Source of the DNA: Monodelphis domestica
Taxonomy: Eukaryota > Chordata > Mammalia > Didelphimorphia > Didelphidae
Reading direction: 5' to 3'
Assembly (NCBI RefSeq): GCF_027887165.1
Contig: NC_077232.1
Span: forward strand, 80,613,483 to 80,677,482
DNA: 64,000 nucleotides
Numbering within the stretch: position 1 is the first letter of the stretch; the number at the start of each line of letters is the position of its first letter. The translations under genes were made by a program, and so were the position numbers. This document shows positions 36,397-48,330 of the stretch, piece by piece. The notes under the pieces are model-generated. The model worked only from the letters and a program-made list of their open reading frames with translations, was not told the origin of the DNA and ran no database searches.

Positions 36397-37286
36397 TGTA
36401 AAGATAATTTGTGTTGTGACTTAAAATCTAAATTAATTGGTCACCCGGGAAAATCCCAAATAATAAAATACCCAAGTCAGCTGGAAATTATGGTGATTTT
36501 AATTAATATAGAGAGAAGGAAATAAGGAAGAGAGAGAGAGCGAGGAAAGAGTTAATTTAAACTGCTACAGCTCAGGCTGAGCCAGGCAGGAGTTAGGCCT
36601 TGGTCAAAGGAGCCTCCCAGAGCCCAAGGGAAAGGGAAGTTAGTCTTATCACTCACCACCAGACCCTCTCAAGGAAGCTGTCTAAGTGAGCTCCTCCAGG
36701 CTGAGTTCTGGGATCAAACTGGTGCCCAGGCTACTCATAGGAAGTGATCAGCCAGATCCAACTTTCCGGGGAAAGAGTTTTTGAGAGACGAAAAATCCCA
36801 AATATATAGATCTTTCACCCTTGTGTCTCCACCTCTAAATTTTCACATCCAATAAATTTTCACATCCAATAAATTTTCACCAATCACATCCAAGACTTTC
36901 TCCAGGACTGCCCATACTTTTAGTTCTCACCTTTTTTAATTAGATTTTTATCTTTTGAGCTACTTTACACTTCTTTGTTAAGTTCACCTTTTGTTAGTTA
37001 CTTGACCTTTTTGTGATTAATTTAACCTTTATAGTGATTTAACACCTTTTTGTATTAAGGTCTAAAAATAGCTTAAAGTTCTAGCTTCACTATAAGGAGA
37101 ACCTTCATTGTTCAATCACGAGATTACAACTTTATCTTCCTCTAAAGTAAGGTTTAAGTAGGGTGGAGTAATTCAAAGTTCCCAAGACATTCCAGATCAA
37201 GTATCTCCATTGTTACAATCAGGAAATAGCTAAATCAAATCTTCTAAAGTACATCTGAGTAGGGTGGAGTAATTTTAAAATTCACA
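36397..37286 (-). mobile_element. Solo LTR of an endogenous retrovirus (fossil), antisense
   Basis: About 0.89 kb with TG...CA ends, alignable along most of its length with the 55329-56059 copy. For example, both contain 'cacttctttgttaagttcac' and 'agttctagcttcactataag'. The minus strand carries a TATA-like 'tatatatttgg' region. No gag, pol or env and no partner LTR are nearby, so it is a solo LTR. The class is uncertain. It contains a short local tandem duplication near 36838-36885. Confidence 0.7.
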
Positions 37287-37289
37287 CAG

Positions 37290-38190
37290 TGACCCTTAAA
37301 TCTAGGAAGCTAGAGGTATATTCTGATTTGCACAACTGATCTTTGGACATTGACGCTGGCCCCTTTCCTCACCCCCCCAAAGGGATAGAAGGCAAAAAAG
37401 ATATGAACCCAATAATGAGACATAAACCAGGGAACTCTTTTGGCTAAGATTATTGCTATGGCAAAAATACCCATGCCTATTTCAGACCTTATTGGATTTC
37501 ACAAATTGGATAACTGCTCAGAGCTGTAGTTTCCCCACTCAGTTTGGAAACATTGAGCATGATCCAGCAGACCCTCAGGAACTCCTGAATAATATAGAAT
37601 CAAACCACTAATGAACTGAAAGGAATGAAGATTTCCCAACATAGGAGGGGACCAATATAGTTGTAGACTTTGTATCCACAAACTCAAGCTTCTGCGGTGG
37701 AATGTACACCCCTTAAATTGGCCCCCCATTTTTTCTCATAATGATGGGAGACCCTTCCAATGTTCCCTTTTACTTTCAATTTAGGTTGAATAAGAGAAAT
37801 GCAAAAAATTAAAAGCTAATGCCCTGTACCTCCATCTTCTCTCTGTGGAAGATAAGGGAAAAAAGAAGTATTAGTTATAACATGATAGAAACTCCCCAAA
37901 GTTAGCCAATCACTATATTAAAGCTTTGTATGTGAGCAGATAACTTTAAAATTGTTTGATCATAAATGAGATTTATTCTTCATTAAGCAGATATCAAATA
38001 CATTTTTTAAAATAAGAAACTGCCCAGATCTGGTACTCAGATTCCATTTGAAAAGTTATTGTTACCTGCTCTAGTCTTTCATGTTCTTGCCTCTTATTCT
38101 GACCAATAAAGGGGGAAAAAAGATAGAAGAAATAAAGATTGATCCATCATTGCCTCTGAAAATTCTCTTACAGATAAATTCATGATTCAG
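37290..38190. other. Unassigned intergenic sequence
   Basis: It has a mixed composition with a GC-richer patch near 37340-37390 and 37660-37720. I recognise no gene or repeat family. It could be part of an old element. Confidence 0.45.
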
Positions 38191-38199
38191 ATTAAGATT

Positions 38200-40460
38200 T
38201 TGCACACCCTGGGAGTAAAGAAAGGGCCAAGGTGCTTCTAAACCCATAATGGAAATCCATGTGACCAGTGTAGGTGCAACAACAGCACAGCAAAGTCAAC
38301 TCATTGCTCAAATCAGTATCACAGTACTCAGACTAGGACAACCAAGGTGCTTAAGGACTCCAAGGTCCCTGAGATTATACCCTAAGAGGTAGAGATCAAT
38401 AAAGGAATGGAGGGGTGGGAGGGACAGGACAGGGGAGGACCCAGGCCTAAACCCAGCAGGGCCAACCAACCTAACTAAAAAACACAATACAGAATGGGGC
38501 CTGGCCTCCCCTAGCAGTCAAAACTGGAGAGATGAGTAAAACAAAGAAGGAAACAGACAATGTCAAAAATTAATGTAAACTTGAAGATCTGACTCAAAGG
38601 AAAAAATAGATTTTCCAGAAGAACCACATGAATACCTGGAAGATAGGAAGCAAAAGATTTAAAAAATGGAATAAATGTTGTGGAGGAAAGAACTGGAAGA
38701 ATCCATAATTCAGAAGAAGAGAAAGCAAACCTTACCCAAGAAATGGAATTTTAGAAAACGAGAAAAAAAAAGTCAATTATAGCATGAGGCAAAGAAAAAT
38801 AGGGGGGGAAGGGAAAAAAACTGTATCAAAACATCTGATCTAGAAAATCGGTTGAGAGATCATTTAAGAATCATTGAACTTCCTGAAAACTATGAAGTAA
38901 AAAAAAATATTGGCATAAATGAAATAAATGAAAACTATCCAGATCTACTGGAAACAGCAAACTGAAGAAAACAAATACTGATTTCTTTCTGTGGGGAACT
39001 TCAAAAGAGAAAGTCTCAGGAATGTCATAGCAAAAAACTGGAGTTCCCATATCAAAGAAAAAAATTACTATAAACAACCATTAAACAATAGTTTGAGTAT
39101 GAAGCAACCTAGCCAGAATTACAGAAGACAGGTTGCAAGTTACCCCCAAGGGATTTAGGATTAAAAAAAAAAAAGATACAAAGCTAAAAAAGGAACTATT
39201 GGAATCTGCATCACACCATCCGCTTTATTTCCTTTATGAGTTTTTTATGTATGTGTGATCTGTGTCTTCAGTCATAACATGGAGAAAATAGATATACATA
39301 TTGCATGAAAGCACTGGCATAACCTATATTTACCACCTGGGAGAGAGAGAGAATATAAATCACAAAATGTCAGAAAATAATTGTCAAAAATTGTTTCTGC
39401 ATGTATTTAAATTTTTTTTTAAAAAATCACACAAGACCTGGCATCTATTAATAATAAACAAAAATGCTTCTAATACAATATTTCAGAAGGCAAACTCTCA
39501 TTCATCTGTGCATCTGTCAGCTTCCAAAAATAAAAAAATTTTTTTCTTGAGCACAGCTCAAGATCTTTAGTGGAAGAGTGAACTTTGAAGCATCTCTCAT
39601 GAAAAGTGCAAAACCAAATAGGAACTTAGAATATAAACAAGAATCAGGAAAAACTAGAGAGGTGAATTTATTTGAGCAATTAGAAGAAAGGGCTGTATAA
39701 TGATGCGGCACTAACATTCTGAAAGGTTGACAAGAAACAAGTGTCTCTTCAGAACCTTAAAGGGTATTGAGGGAGTTAAATAAGAAAAAAACAGGTTTGC
39801 AGAGAGACTTGGTTGTCTTCTGAGGTGTGTGTCTGAAGAAGTAAAAGGGAATTATAAAAGGAATATGCTAATAGAGAAGTTTTAAAAATGTGGAATTGGC
39901 TGTTTCTTTTATTTGAGGTGCTTGAGAAGAATATAGAAAAATGCAGAGAAGAATATAGAAACATGCAGAGAGGATGGAGAGAGCAAACAGATGAATTGCA
40001 CTCTTAACCCAAAATGGACAAAAGAGGGTTGAAATACTGTTCAGCATGCAAACACACACACACAGTTTGGTGTATAAATACATCAACTTAAAAGAAACAG
40101 AAATGGGGGTTGGTGTTTGTCTTGGTAGGATTAAAAGGGGAGAAAAGTTCCTATCAGTTGGGGAAATGGAAAAATGGGTTATTTAATGGATATTATTGAT
40201 AAGATTGCACTGTAGGAGGTGATGGAAGATGATTTCGGAGAATCCTGAGTAGTATGAGCTGAGCAGAATCAGGCCAGTTTATGCAAGGACAACAAGAATA
40301 GAAAGAACCCATCACAGAACTGACCAACCATGGCTCCAGGTGATCTGTGATAAAAGCACATTACCAGATGTGACTCAAAGTGCAGAGACACTTTTTGAAC
40401 ATGACCAGTGGGTGGGTTTGTTTTCTTGACTGTATTTAATGTTACCTTTTTTTTTCTTTC
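38200..40460 (+). mobile_element. HAL1-like element (ORF1-only L1 relative), sense, degraded
   Basis: The order of parts fits a half-L1 (HAL1). A GC-richer 5' leader (38200-38530) is followed by an ORF1 start at 38534 (ATGAGTAAAACAAAGAAGG), then ORF1-like sequence (38560-39200) that includes 'cattgaacttcctgaaaact' and 'gtctcaggaatgtcatagca'. More ORF1-end-like sequence lies at 39560-39780. A short remnant of the L1 ORF2 C-terminus and 3' end (40140-40455) contains 'gatgatttcggagaatcctg', 'gctgagcagaatcaggccag' and 'gaccaaccatggctccaggt'. No RT region lies in between. It is many times broken and old. Two adjacent elements cannot be ruled out. Confidence 0.5.
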
Positions 40461-40464
40461 ATGG

Positions 40465-41420
40465 TGGAGGTCCCCTAATTCCTCCAAACAGATCTAGAAA
40501 GTGCACCAGAGTAAACTCTTTGAGAAGGAGTTATTTTGCCAGCCCATGTCAGCACAAGGAGACAAACAGAAAGGTCTGGATTCTAGGGATAGGGTCTGAC
40601 TGGGAGTGTGCTGCAGGGAGCATTCCTGAACATAGTGACACTTCACTGGGGCAAGGAGAGGTTCCAGATTCAGCGTAGAGGGACCTAAACTTATGTAGGA
40701 TACAGGAACAGGTGCTAACTGCCAACTGTTTTTCACTATCTGGTTACGGATCACAAATCCACAGCAGGCTAGGGCTATTCCAGGGTGAAGAGTGATGGTG
40801 GGTCCTAGTCTATATACTGAGCACTATCGATAAGCAGAAGCCATTTGTCTTGGACTTCAGAATCCCAAGGGCAGAGTGGGGCAATGATTCTGGTTTCCAC
40901 TCCAGAGTGAAGTCTGCAGAGGACTAATGGGCCAGACCAAAGTTGTCTCTGAGCCAGCAGAGTTGACTGAAGCAGCAGTCTCCTGGAACTCCAAACTGGG
41001 CAAGCCCATAGTCCTGTTGCTCAAACTCAGACTTGGTCAGGAGCTAACTTGAAGGTTTCTAGCCTGAGCTCTCTGAAATCTTGTAATGATACACTACTCA
41101 ATACCCCCAAGAAAATGACAATAAAAACAGTCTTATTTCCTCCAGAATTGCCCAGAGCTCAGCAGTAGCATAAAGCCTGAAGTTAGGAAGTTAAGTTGGA
41201 AGAATGATTTAAAAAGAAAAAAAATCAGTGTAATGGGGTGCTGAGGATTTTCAAGACCGAAACTCAAAAGAAAAGAATGACTCCAAAACATCTGTAATCA
41301 AATCCTCAAAGAAAAATGGTTTGGGTACTATATAACAAATATTCCTTAAAAAAGAAATAAGATTTTTTTAAAGGTTTCAAATATTTTTGTTTTCAGAAAT
41401 AAAAGGGGGAAATCAGGAAA
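40465..41420 (+). mobile_element. L1/HAL1 5' region, sense, degraded
   Basis: A GC-richer leader with 'ttacggatcacaaatccaca', 'gaagtctgcagaggactaat' and 'cagagttgactgaagcagca' resembles the 5' UTR of marsupial HAL1/L1 elements. An A-rich stretch follows from 41210. Assigned from general resemblance only. Confidence 0.4.
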
Positions 41421-41849
41421 AAAAGATATTTTTCTGATATATAAGTTTAATATAAGTTTAATAAAAGAAAAAATAACTAGACTTGAATATTAATATAAAC
41501 ACTTGAAATGTTTTAAAATTATTTTCTGTGACTAGATTGACTATACACTCAAATGCAAAAATTGTTTAACACTAAAAAAACAAGTTACCAAAATAAATCA
41601 TATTTTTAAAAAATCAGAAAATATCCCATGGAAAATGTTGCTTTTTGACTAAAGTGTCTTCTGTTCATCTAGCACAAGTAAGTTCACTGGTAGGGGCTTA
41701 GGACCGTTGGTTTTTGATGTCTGATAACTTATTATATACTGTACCTAGAACCTTGAGTACCTCCTAGGTAAACACAAAAGTAGAAAATCTGGGAAGTGAA
41801 GAAAGGATTACAGAACTTGAAAACAAAAATATTTTTGAAATTGGCCCAG

Positions 41850-42030
41850 TGTTTTACAGTGTAAAGACAACCAACTCTAGAGTCAGGACCTGAGTTCAAA
41901 TTCAATTCATTAAACATTTAAGTCCCTATTAATGCATCTGGCACTGTACTAAAAATCCAGCCTCTAATTCCTATTGCATGGCGTTAGGGAAATGACTTCA
42001 CCTTTCTGGTGAAATGTAAACTGTAAAATG
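41850..42030 (+). repeat. MIR/SINE fragments
   Basis: 'gagtcaggacctgagttcaa' and 'gcatctggcactgtactaaa' are short pieces of MIR-type SINEs. Boundaries are unclear. Confidence 0.4.
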
Positions 42031-42183
42031 AAAACATTGTAATAGGGCAGAATGAATAGAAGAGCCTAATTCCCACAAAAAAATATTCCAGGAAGGAAAA
42101 AAATTCCAAATGCATCAATTTTGAGAATTAAAAAATTGTTTTAAATTTAATTTAGATATTAGATTTAATTTTTAGATTTAGAT

Positions 42184-42762
42184 AAGTTAGTTCAGGGAGG
42201 GGTAGTATCTCTGGTATGGAAGGCTTGTTGTGCCCTTCTAGGGTAGCTCTCCAGCCTCTGAACCCCACCTGACACCCAGCTCTCACTTGTGGCTCCCAGT
42301 AGCTGCTAGCATGCGGCAGGGGCCACACCCCGGGCAACGGCTTCGACAGGCCAGATAAACCTTGTGAGGGTAGCCATCGGGTTGACGTCGACCCCTGGTG
42401 AACCAGGGCTTTGCTCACCCAGCATGTGAAGACTGCTTCGGCCGAACAGACGGAAGAAACCAATAAGAAGGTTCAACGGCTGAGATGGCAATGCAGCAAG
42501 GCACTGTGGAGTGCTTAGGGTGTGTTGGAGCACAAAAGACAACACGGCCATCCAATGTAGCTGAGGAAGTCTCCAGGCGTAATGATTTTTCGTGCCACTG
42601 GAGCCAGGCTTCCAACGCCAAGAGAGTGGGACTGTCTCTGTGCATCGACTTTTCCACTTAAATCTCCTTCACGCACAAGTGTCTTTGTGCACACTCATCT
42701 ACATCACAGATGAAAGCTCACAAAGACAATCATCATCCTCGGTTACTGAGAGACTACTACTA
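42184..42762 (+). mobile_element. RTE-like retroelement copy (LINE 3' end or derived SINE) with (CTA)n tail
   Basis: This 0.58-kb GC- and CpG-richer block ends in 'gagactactacta'. It is flanked by 'tagatttaatttttagattt' (from 42160) and 'tagatttaatttagatttag' (from 42763), a likely target duplication. Its last ~350 bp are nearly the same as 51030-51382 in reverse. I see no reverse-transcriptase coding. From memory it resembles RTE-derived short elements of marsupials. Open frames on its minus strand (42152-42657) are shadows. Confidence 0.7.
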
Positions 42763-42769
42763 TAGATTT

Positions 42770-43180
42770 AATTTAGATTTAGATTTGAGAATTAAAAAAT
42801 TGATTGAGAATTAAAAAAGAGAAACTATAGTAAATGCTTTCACAAAGTCCAGGCTGGGAAAGGAGAAGACCCAAAAGCTTTTATGCACTAAGAAAGGGGC
42901 CCAGGCAGTGGAGTTAAGACAAGGCAGACACAAGGTTTACAGCTTCCACAACCCAAGTGCAGCCTTTCCAAAAAGCCCAGAGGTAGGCACAAGAAGACAA
43001 CAGGGATCAAGGCAGCATCCTTGGACCTCTGGGCCTCCAAGAAGCAAACCTCCTATTGAGAGGATAATAATAAATCTGCACACCAGATGTTTGTAGGAAG
43101 TTGACATTTGCTGGTCCTGAAGGCCTTGAAAAACTCAGTATTCTGTATGCTGAGGATATTGGAGAGCTTGGAACCTGCCA
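42770..43180. other. Unassigned sequence left of an LTR
   Basis: A patch with 'aagccttttatgcactaaga'-like GC-mixed sequence. I recognise no family. It might belong with 43825-44030, on the other side of the LTR, as one interrupted element. Confidence 0.35.
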
Positions 43181-43182
43181 GC

Positions 43183-43820
43183 TGTGAAAGGGAATTTTTT
43201 TTATTCAAATACTTGGAGTGCTCCACCCTTTTAATCAGTCAGGAACTTGTGAATCCTTTTGATAAGAGTTCACTCCCTCTGGGGAAGGGAGGTAGATCCC
43301 ACAGACACTGACCCCTAGGCAAATTGAGAGACTTTGATTGGTTCCTGAGATGTGATAGACCAGCCCAAAGTGAAAGGAAGGAGGAACCAGAGAGACATGA
43401 GGACATTCTGATTCACTTCTGCTGGCTTCCTGGTTCTTGCTGAAAGAGAGATTCGTCTGTGTGGCACTTCTTCTGCATTAGTGGCTCAAGGAGTTTGGCT
43501 TTAGAGATTTGCTTGGGTTGAGGAGACCCTGGCCAAAGACACTGGCCTTTCGGCTCTTCTCTTGTTTTTGGTGGGATATTCTCTTTGGTGAGGTAATCAG
43601 ATCTGGACTTAATTTAATTAATTTAATAATAATAATAATAATGGCTAATTTAGCTAGGCAATATTTTCTACCTCCTTCCTGCATTTCCCTCTTTACTTTC
43701 TCTACCCTGCTGTAATAAAGCTACTAACATCCTTGTGACTTGAGTTGATTTTACAAGTGGCAACCACAACAATTCTTTTTAACCATTATTAATTTGGCCA
43801 CCCAATTTTAATTATTATAC
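43183..43820 (+). mobile_element. Solo LTR (fossil), sense
   Basis: About 0.64 kb. It shares 'gattggttcctg' and the R/U5-like run 'aataaagctactaacatcct' / 'gtgacttgag' with the LTR at 48331-49085 ('aatgaagctgctaaaagtca', 'tgacttaag'). The short flanking repeat 'cagc' lies on both sides. It includes a (TAA)n microsatellite near 43623-43641. No internal genes. Confidence 0.6.
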
Positions 43821-44094
43821 AGCACTCGGGGAACTCCAGAAAATGAGGATCAGGAACAAATGGGCCCATCATCCCATTCAAATGAGTAGGAACAGTTGGA
43901 AACTGGTACTCCCAAGAAGGCCCATTTCAGGAACTAAAGCTAGAAATGTAAACAAGACACCATTGATAAAGAAATGTTATGGATCCAGGAGTATCTAGGA
44001 CATAGCCCCTGAGGAAGAGAGTAACCCCTCCATCATAACATATTGTGACATAATTATATAATATGTATTATTTTTATTATAAATATGGCATATA

Positions 44095-45330
44095 TGTTTA
44101 GGTTTTTAAATATATTTTTCTAAATTACATGTTGATACAATTTAAATAATAATTTTCTGACATTTTGTGATCAATGTTCTCTCCCCTCCCTGAGATGGTA
44201 GATAATAGGATATATAGGTGGTACATGTATGTCTCTTGGAATTGTCTCAGACTCTGGCATTGCTGATTAAGTCATTCACAGTGGATCATCATACATTATT
44301 GCTATTACTGTGTACAGTGTTAGCCTGGTTCTTCTCACTTCATTTTGCATCACTTCATATAAGTCTAGTGTTTTTTTTTGTTGTTATTACTTATGGCACA
44401 GTAGTATTCCATGACAGTCATTGACCCCAACGTATTCATTTCCCAGTGGATGGAAATCTCTTCAGTTTCCAGTTCTTTGCCAGCACAAAAAAAAAAAAAA
44501 AAGAGCTACCATAAATATTTTGGGATAAGAAGGTCCTTTTTCCCTTTGATCTCTTTGGGATAAAGACATAGGAGTAGTATTGCTAGGTCAAAGGTTATGC
44601 ATAGTTTTATGGTCCTTTGGTTGTGGCTCCATATACTCCAGAATGGTTGTATCATATTCATGTTCATAGCTCCACCAACAGTGTTTTATGGTCCCAATAT
44701 TCCCACATCCCCTCCAAGAGTAATCATTTCCCTTTTTTGTTGTATTAATATATCTTATAGAATATATAGAATATATATATAGAATATATATAGACATGAG
44801 ATAGTATATTAGAATTATTTTAATTTTTGTTTCTTGAAGAGTGTTTCAGCATATATTCATGTTTTTAATTTTTCTAACTGCATTCTATTATAGATTCTGG
44901 TTGTGTTTTATAATAGTGTTATATATAATATTGCTGCATCTTCTTTGCTAATATTCTATGATATTTTTATGTTAATATTCATTAGCAATACATAGTAAGG
45001 AAATATATAGATTATTCTACTTTTAGTCATTGCCAGGGACCTATTATAACCTAACAAACTTTTAAAAAGCTCTTTTCTAGTTTATTGTTTATTTCTTTGT
45101 TAGATTTGGCTAGGTCAGAAAGGGGCACATTGAAGTCACCAGCTAATATTGTTTTGCTATTTATTTCTCCAGGTGAATCACATTATATTTTAAGCATTCA
45201 GATGTTATGCCATATATTTACATTTTTAATATTATTTAATTATTTGTGGTGCTTTTAAGCATAATGTAGTTTCCCTGTTAATTTCTTTTAATCAGGTCAA
45301 TTTTCACTATTACATTGCTAGAGATCATGA
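44095..45330 (-). mobile_element. Old L1, 3' end and parts of ORF2, antisense
   Basis: It begins with the L1 3' end ('aaattacatgttgatacaat', 'ttctgacattttgtgatcaa'). It passes through 'ggcacagtagtattccatga' and, in the minus frame, MEPQPKDHKTMHNL / WRGCGNIGTIKHCWWSYEHE (44588-44797), the ORF2 cysteine-rich end. Later segments (45050-45190) jump to the 5' part of ORF2, so it is internally deleted. An AT-rich tandem run lies at 44750-44800. Confidence 0.75.
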
Positions 45331-45339
45331 TTACTACCA

Positions 45340-45862
45340 TCTTTTTTCCTTTTTTCAACTAACAAAAATTGTTCTATTTTTCCTGCTTCCCTTTCTTCCA
45401 TGGGGATGTAGGGAGAAGGGACAAATAAAAACCCTTGTAACAAATATTCATAGTCAAGCAAAACAAATTCCCTCATTGGCCATATGAAAAAAAAATGTCT
45501 CATTTGAGTCCATCATCTTGATCAGAAGGTGGGTGACATTTCATCCTTAGTCTTCTAGAGTCCCATGACTCTAATGAGTCCCACTCATTACATTGATCAG
45601 AATTTTGAGTCTTTATTTTTTTTTCAGTGTTATTCTTGTATAAATTATTCTTCTGGTTCTGCTCACTTCAATCTGCATCAATTTATACTAGCTTTCCTGG
45701 ATTTTTCTGAAACCTTCCATTTCATCATTCTTGTGGCATAATAGTATTCTATTATATTTACATTCCAGCTTTTTTGATCTATTTCTCAACTGAGAAACAT
45801 CTCTTTAGTTTCTAGTTCTTTCCCATTACCAAAAGAGGTCTTATAAAGATTTTTGCACAAAT
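45340..45862 (-). mobile_element. Old L1 3' end, antisense
   Basis: 'tgctcacttcaatctgcatc' followed by 'catttcatcattcttgtggc' and 'ataatagtattctattatat' is the ORF2 C-terminus of an older L1 subfamily in reverse. The 3' UTR is at 45340-45600. Confidence 0.7.
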
Positions 45863-45864
45863 GC

Positions 45865-45985
45865 TTCCTCTTCCTCTTTGTAAAATGTTTTTGGGCCATA
45901 ATGTTTCTAAAAAGCACTTGGCACTGTGTCTGGCACAGAAAAGGTGCTATATAAATGCTAATTCCCTTCTCTGCCCCTCCCCCGT
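45865..45985 (+). repeat. MIR/L2-type 3' end
   Basis: 'cttggcactgtgtctggcac' and 'gtgctatataaatgctaatt' match the 3' terminus of MIR/L2-type elements. Confidence 0.45.
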
Positions 45986-46164
45986 TACAAAATTGCTCTA
46001 TTTATTGTCTCCTGCATTTTTTCTTTTCTGGACCTTAAAATATTTAATTGATGCTCTTATTTCTTGTCCATTATCACCCACTAACTCATTTTCTTCTTGC
46101 CACATTTGACGGACCAAATAAATGCTATTTAAAATCATGGTAGAAATTAGACACATTAAAAAAA

Positions 46165-46300
46165 ACACACACCAACCTTACTTTTTGTCTTAGAATTGAT
46201 ATTGATAAGTGATAAGGTTAAGTGACTTGCCCAGGGTCACACAGCTAGGAAGTGTCTGAGGTCAAGCCCTCCTGACTTTTAATGCTTTTATTTTTACCCT
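46165..46300 (-). repeat. Marsupial SINE, partial, antisense
   Basis: 'ccttactttttgtcttagaa' through 'cacagctaggaagtgtctga', the reverse of the common SINE with its head missing. Confidence 0.7.
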
Positions 46301-46309
46301 GGGTGTCTC

Positions 46310-47000
46310 TTTTTCCCCCCCACCATTTTAAGAGTAGTGATCTTCAAGATTACTGTTAGTCTCTGGATAGAGCAATTTTTAAAAGTGGCAAGAGATGGCT
46401 GAACCTCCTCCAAAAAAGCCAGTATGGAACCCCTGTTATCATGAAGCATTTCATGAAAATTGATCACTAAAGTCAGAATCAGTAGGTTTTACCTCTATGG
46501 CTTAATGATTGCCCATTAACCACAGAGTGAGTGGGACAGCTGCTAACGGGTAATCTTTCATTCTTACACGGAGCAGCTAGTCAACTAACCAGACCAAATT
46601 TCAGTCACTTCTATGGCTTCAGCCTTAAACTTTCTTTTTTGAGGGATAATATCCTTTACTGAGATTACTAATGGGTGTTTAGTCACAAAGCCAAATTGGA
46701 CTGTTTCTTTAAATGAGAAAATTTGGCTGGAACGAGCAATATCTCTTGACAGGGGCACTATATAAAAACTTAATTTCACATCTTGCCTTGCTGCAATCAT
46801 TACCTAAATATGGCATCATCTGACAGCAAGATGCCATTTTAACATTATTGGAAAAGTGGTAAGAATGCCAGAGACTACCAAAGTTTGGTTAACACAACCC
46901 ATTAGGGAAGCATTTCAGCTGGATCTCGTAATTTCAGACCACAAGAACATTAAAGTCAATTTCCTCCGAAACTACTCATTTTGCCACTTATAATACTCTT
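46310..47000. other. Unassigned intergenic sequence
   Basis: I see no gene or repeat family I can name. A short L1 fragment follows at about 47005-47120. Confidence 0.45.
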
Positions 47001-47164
47001 TTGCATACACATTTCATAATTTGTTTAGTCATTCCCAAAGAAGAGGATATCCCCAAAATTTCCAATTTTTGGCTACTATGGAAAGAACTGTCATACATTT
47101 TAAATACATGACATGAAAAGAGGAAACTCTTTTGTTGATCTCCTGGAGGTCTAGACCTGCTAGT

Positions 47165-48180
47165 AGTGGTTGTTGTTTGTCCTTTATTTTCAAAGGGGAC
47201 CAGTGACATCAAAGGAATAATGTCTTCACTGTTGCTGAATTGGATTTAAGCGAGGCAGAGTTGCACAAAATTGTCACTCTTATTCTCTTTTCCAGAATCA
47301 TTGAAGTCCAATGGCAAGACAAAAGTCAGGGCACCCAGTGTCCTATCCCAGGATACAGATTTCTTTCTTTTTTTTTTCTTAAACCAGAGAAAATTTTATT
47401 TATTTAATTTATTTGTTTTTTGCCAGGCACATCCCTTTATTTATTTATTTTTGGGAGTTCTATTTAATTAATTAAGAATATTTTTCCAAAGTTACATGAT
47501 TACCCCCTTCCGTAGCCAATGAGCAATCCCACTGGGTTTTATAGGTGTCATTCAAGACCCATTTCCACAATTTGATATTTGCACTAGGGTGATTGCTTAG
47601 AGTCTACATCCCCAATCATATCCCCATCAACCCATGTGATCAAGCAGTTGTTTTTTGTGTTTCTACTCCCACAGTTCTTCCTCTGGAATGTGGATAGTGT
47701 TTTTTTTTTTAATTTAATTTAATTTAAATTTAATTTAGTCAATTTAGAACATTATTCCTTGGTTATAAGAATCATATTCTTTCCCTCCCCTCCCCCACCC
47801 CTTCCCATAGCCGATGTGCAATTCCACTGGGTTTTACATGTGTCCAGGATGCAGATTTCTGTGGCATCTTTGATGTCTGCCCAAGCTCTAAATGTTCCAC
47901 TGCTGGACCAAATTATTCTCATCTGCCCATTCCACAGAGGGGAAGTCTTCACAGGCTTGGGGTAGACACCCCCCTAATTCACTGACTCATCAGTTACCCT
48001 CAACCAAAGATGGTCTAGCTCATTTGTTGAGATGATTTCCTGGGGTCTAGTAGCTACATAAACTCCAGCTTCTTGGAGCTACAAGTGGACACCAAAGGCA
48101 GACAAGCAGCCCTGAAAAGGGCTTATCAAGCCCCCACACCTGCGTTGCTCATCCTCTTTGAACATCCTCATACCCCTAAC
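47165..48180 (+). repeat. Unclassified marsupial SINE/RTE-type repeat, split by an L1 insertion
   Basis: 'ggttgttgtttgtcctttat', 'attggatttaagcgaggcag' and 'agtccaatggcaagacaaaa' precede the insertion. 'gcatctttgatgtctgccca', 'ctgcccattccacagagggg' and 'ttggagctacaagtggacac' follow it. I recall this as a common marsupial repeat but cannot name it. The two parts join across 47365-47843. Confidence 0.55.
47365..47843 (-). mobile_element. Compound L1 3'-end insertion with one target duplication
   Basis: The insert is bounded by 'ccaggatacagatttct' (47348-47364) and 'ccaggatgcagatttct' (47844-47860), a 17-bp duplication with one mismatch. Inside are two L1 3' ends in the same antisense orientation: about 47447-47700 and 47701-47843. 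The second has its own A-tail (T-run at 47699-47711) exactly abutting the 5' end of the first. An extra AT-rich stretch sits at 47380-47446. Confidence 0.8.
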
Positions 48181-48330
48181 AGTAGTGGAGCTGGCTCAGT
48201 TTCTTTCCAGCCTTTCCAGAAAGACTGGACTAATTCACAGTTCCACCAACAATGCATAAATGTTCTCCCAGTGGCCCTCCAACATTTGTCATTTTCCTCT
48301 TTTGTCATCTTAGCCAGTTTGATAGGTGTG

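Noticed and set aside
36830-36890. CRISPR-like or regulatory repeat array
   Set aside because: Only a short local tandem duplication of an AT-rich unit inside an LTR; no spacers.
42152-42657. Three overlapping minus-strand frames as a gene
   Set aside because: They run antisense through an RTE-like repeat also present at 51030-51382; GC-rich repeats give chance open frames.
44750-44800. AT-rich tandem run as an origin or matrix attachment site
   Set aside because: It is a short microsatellite-like expansion inside an L1; nothing specific supports a function.
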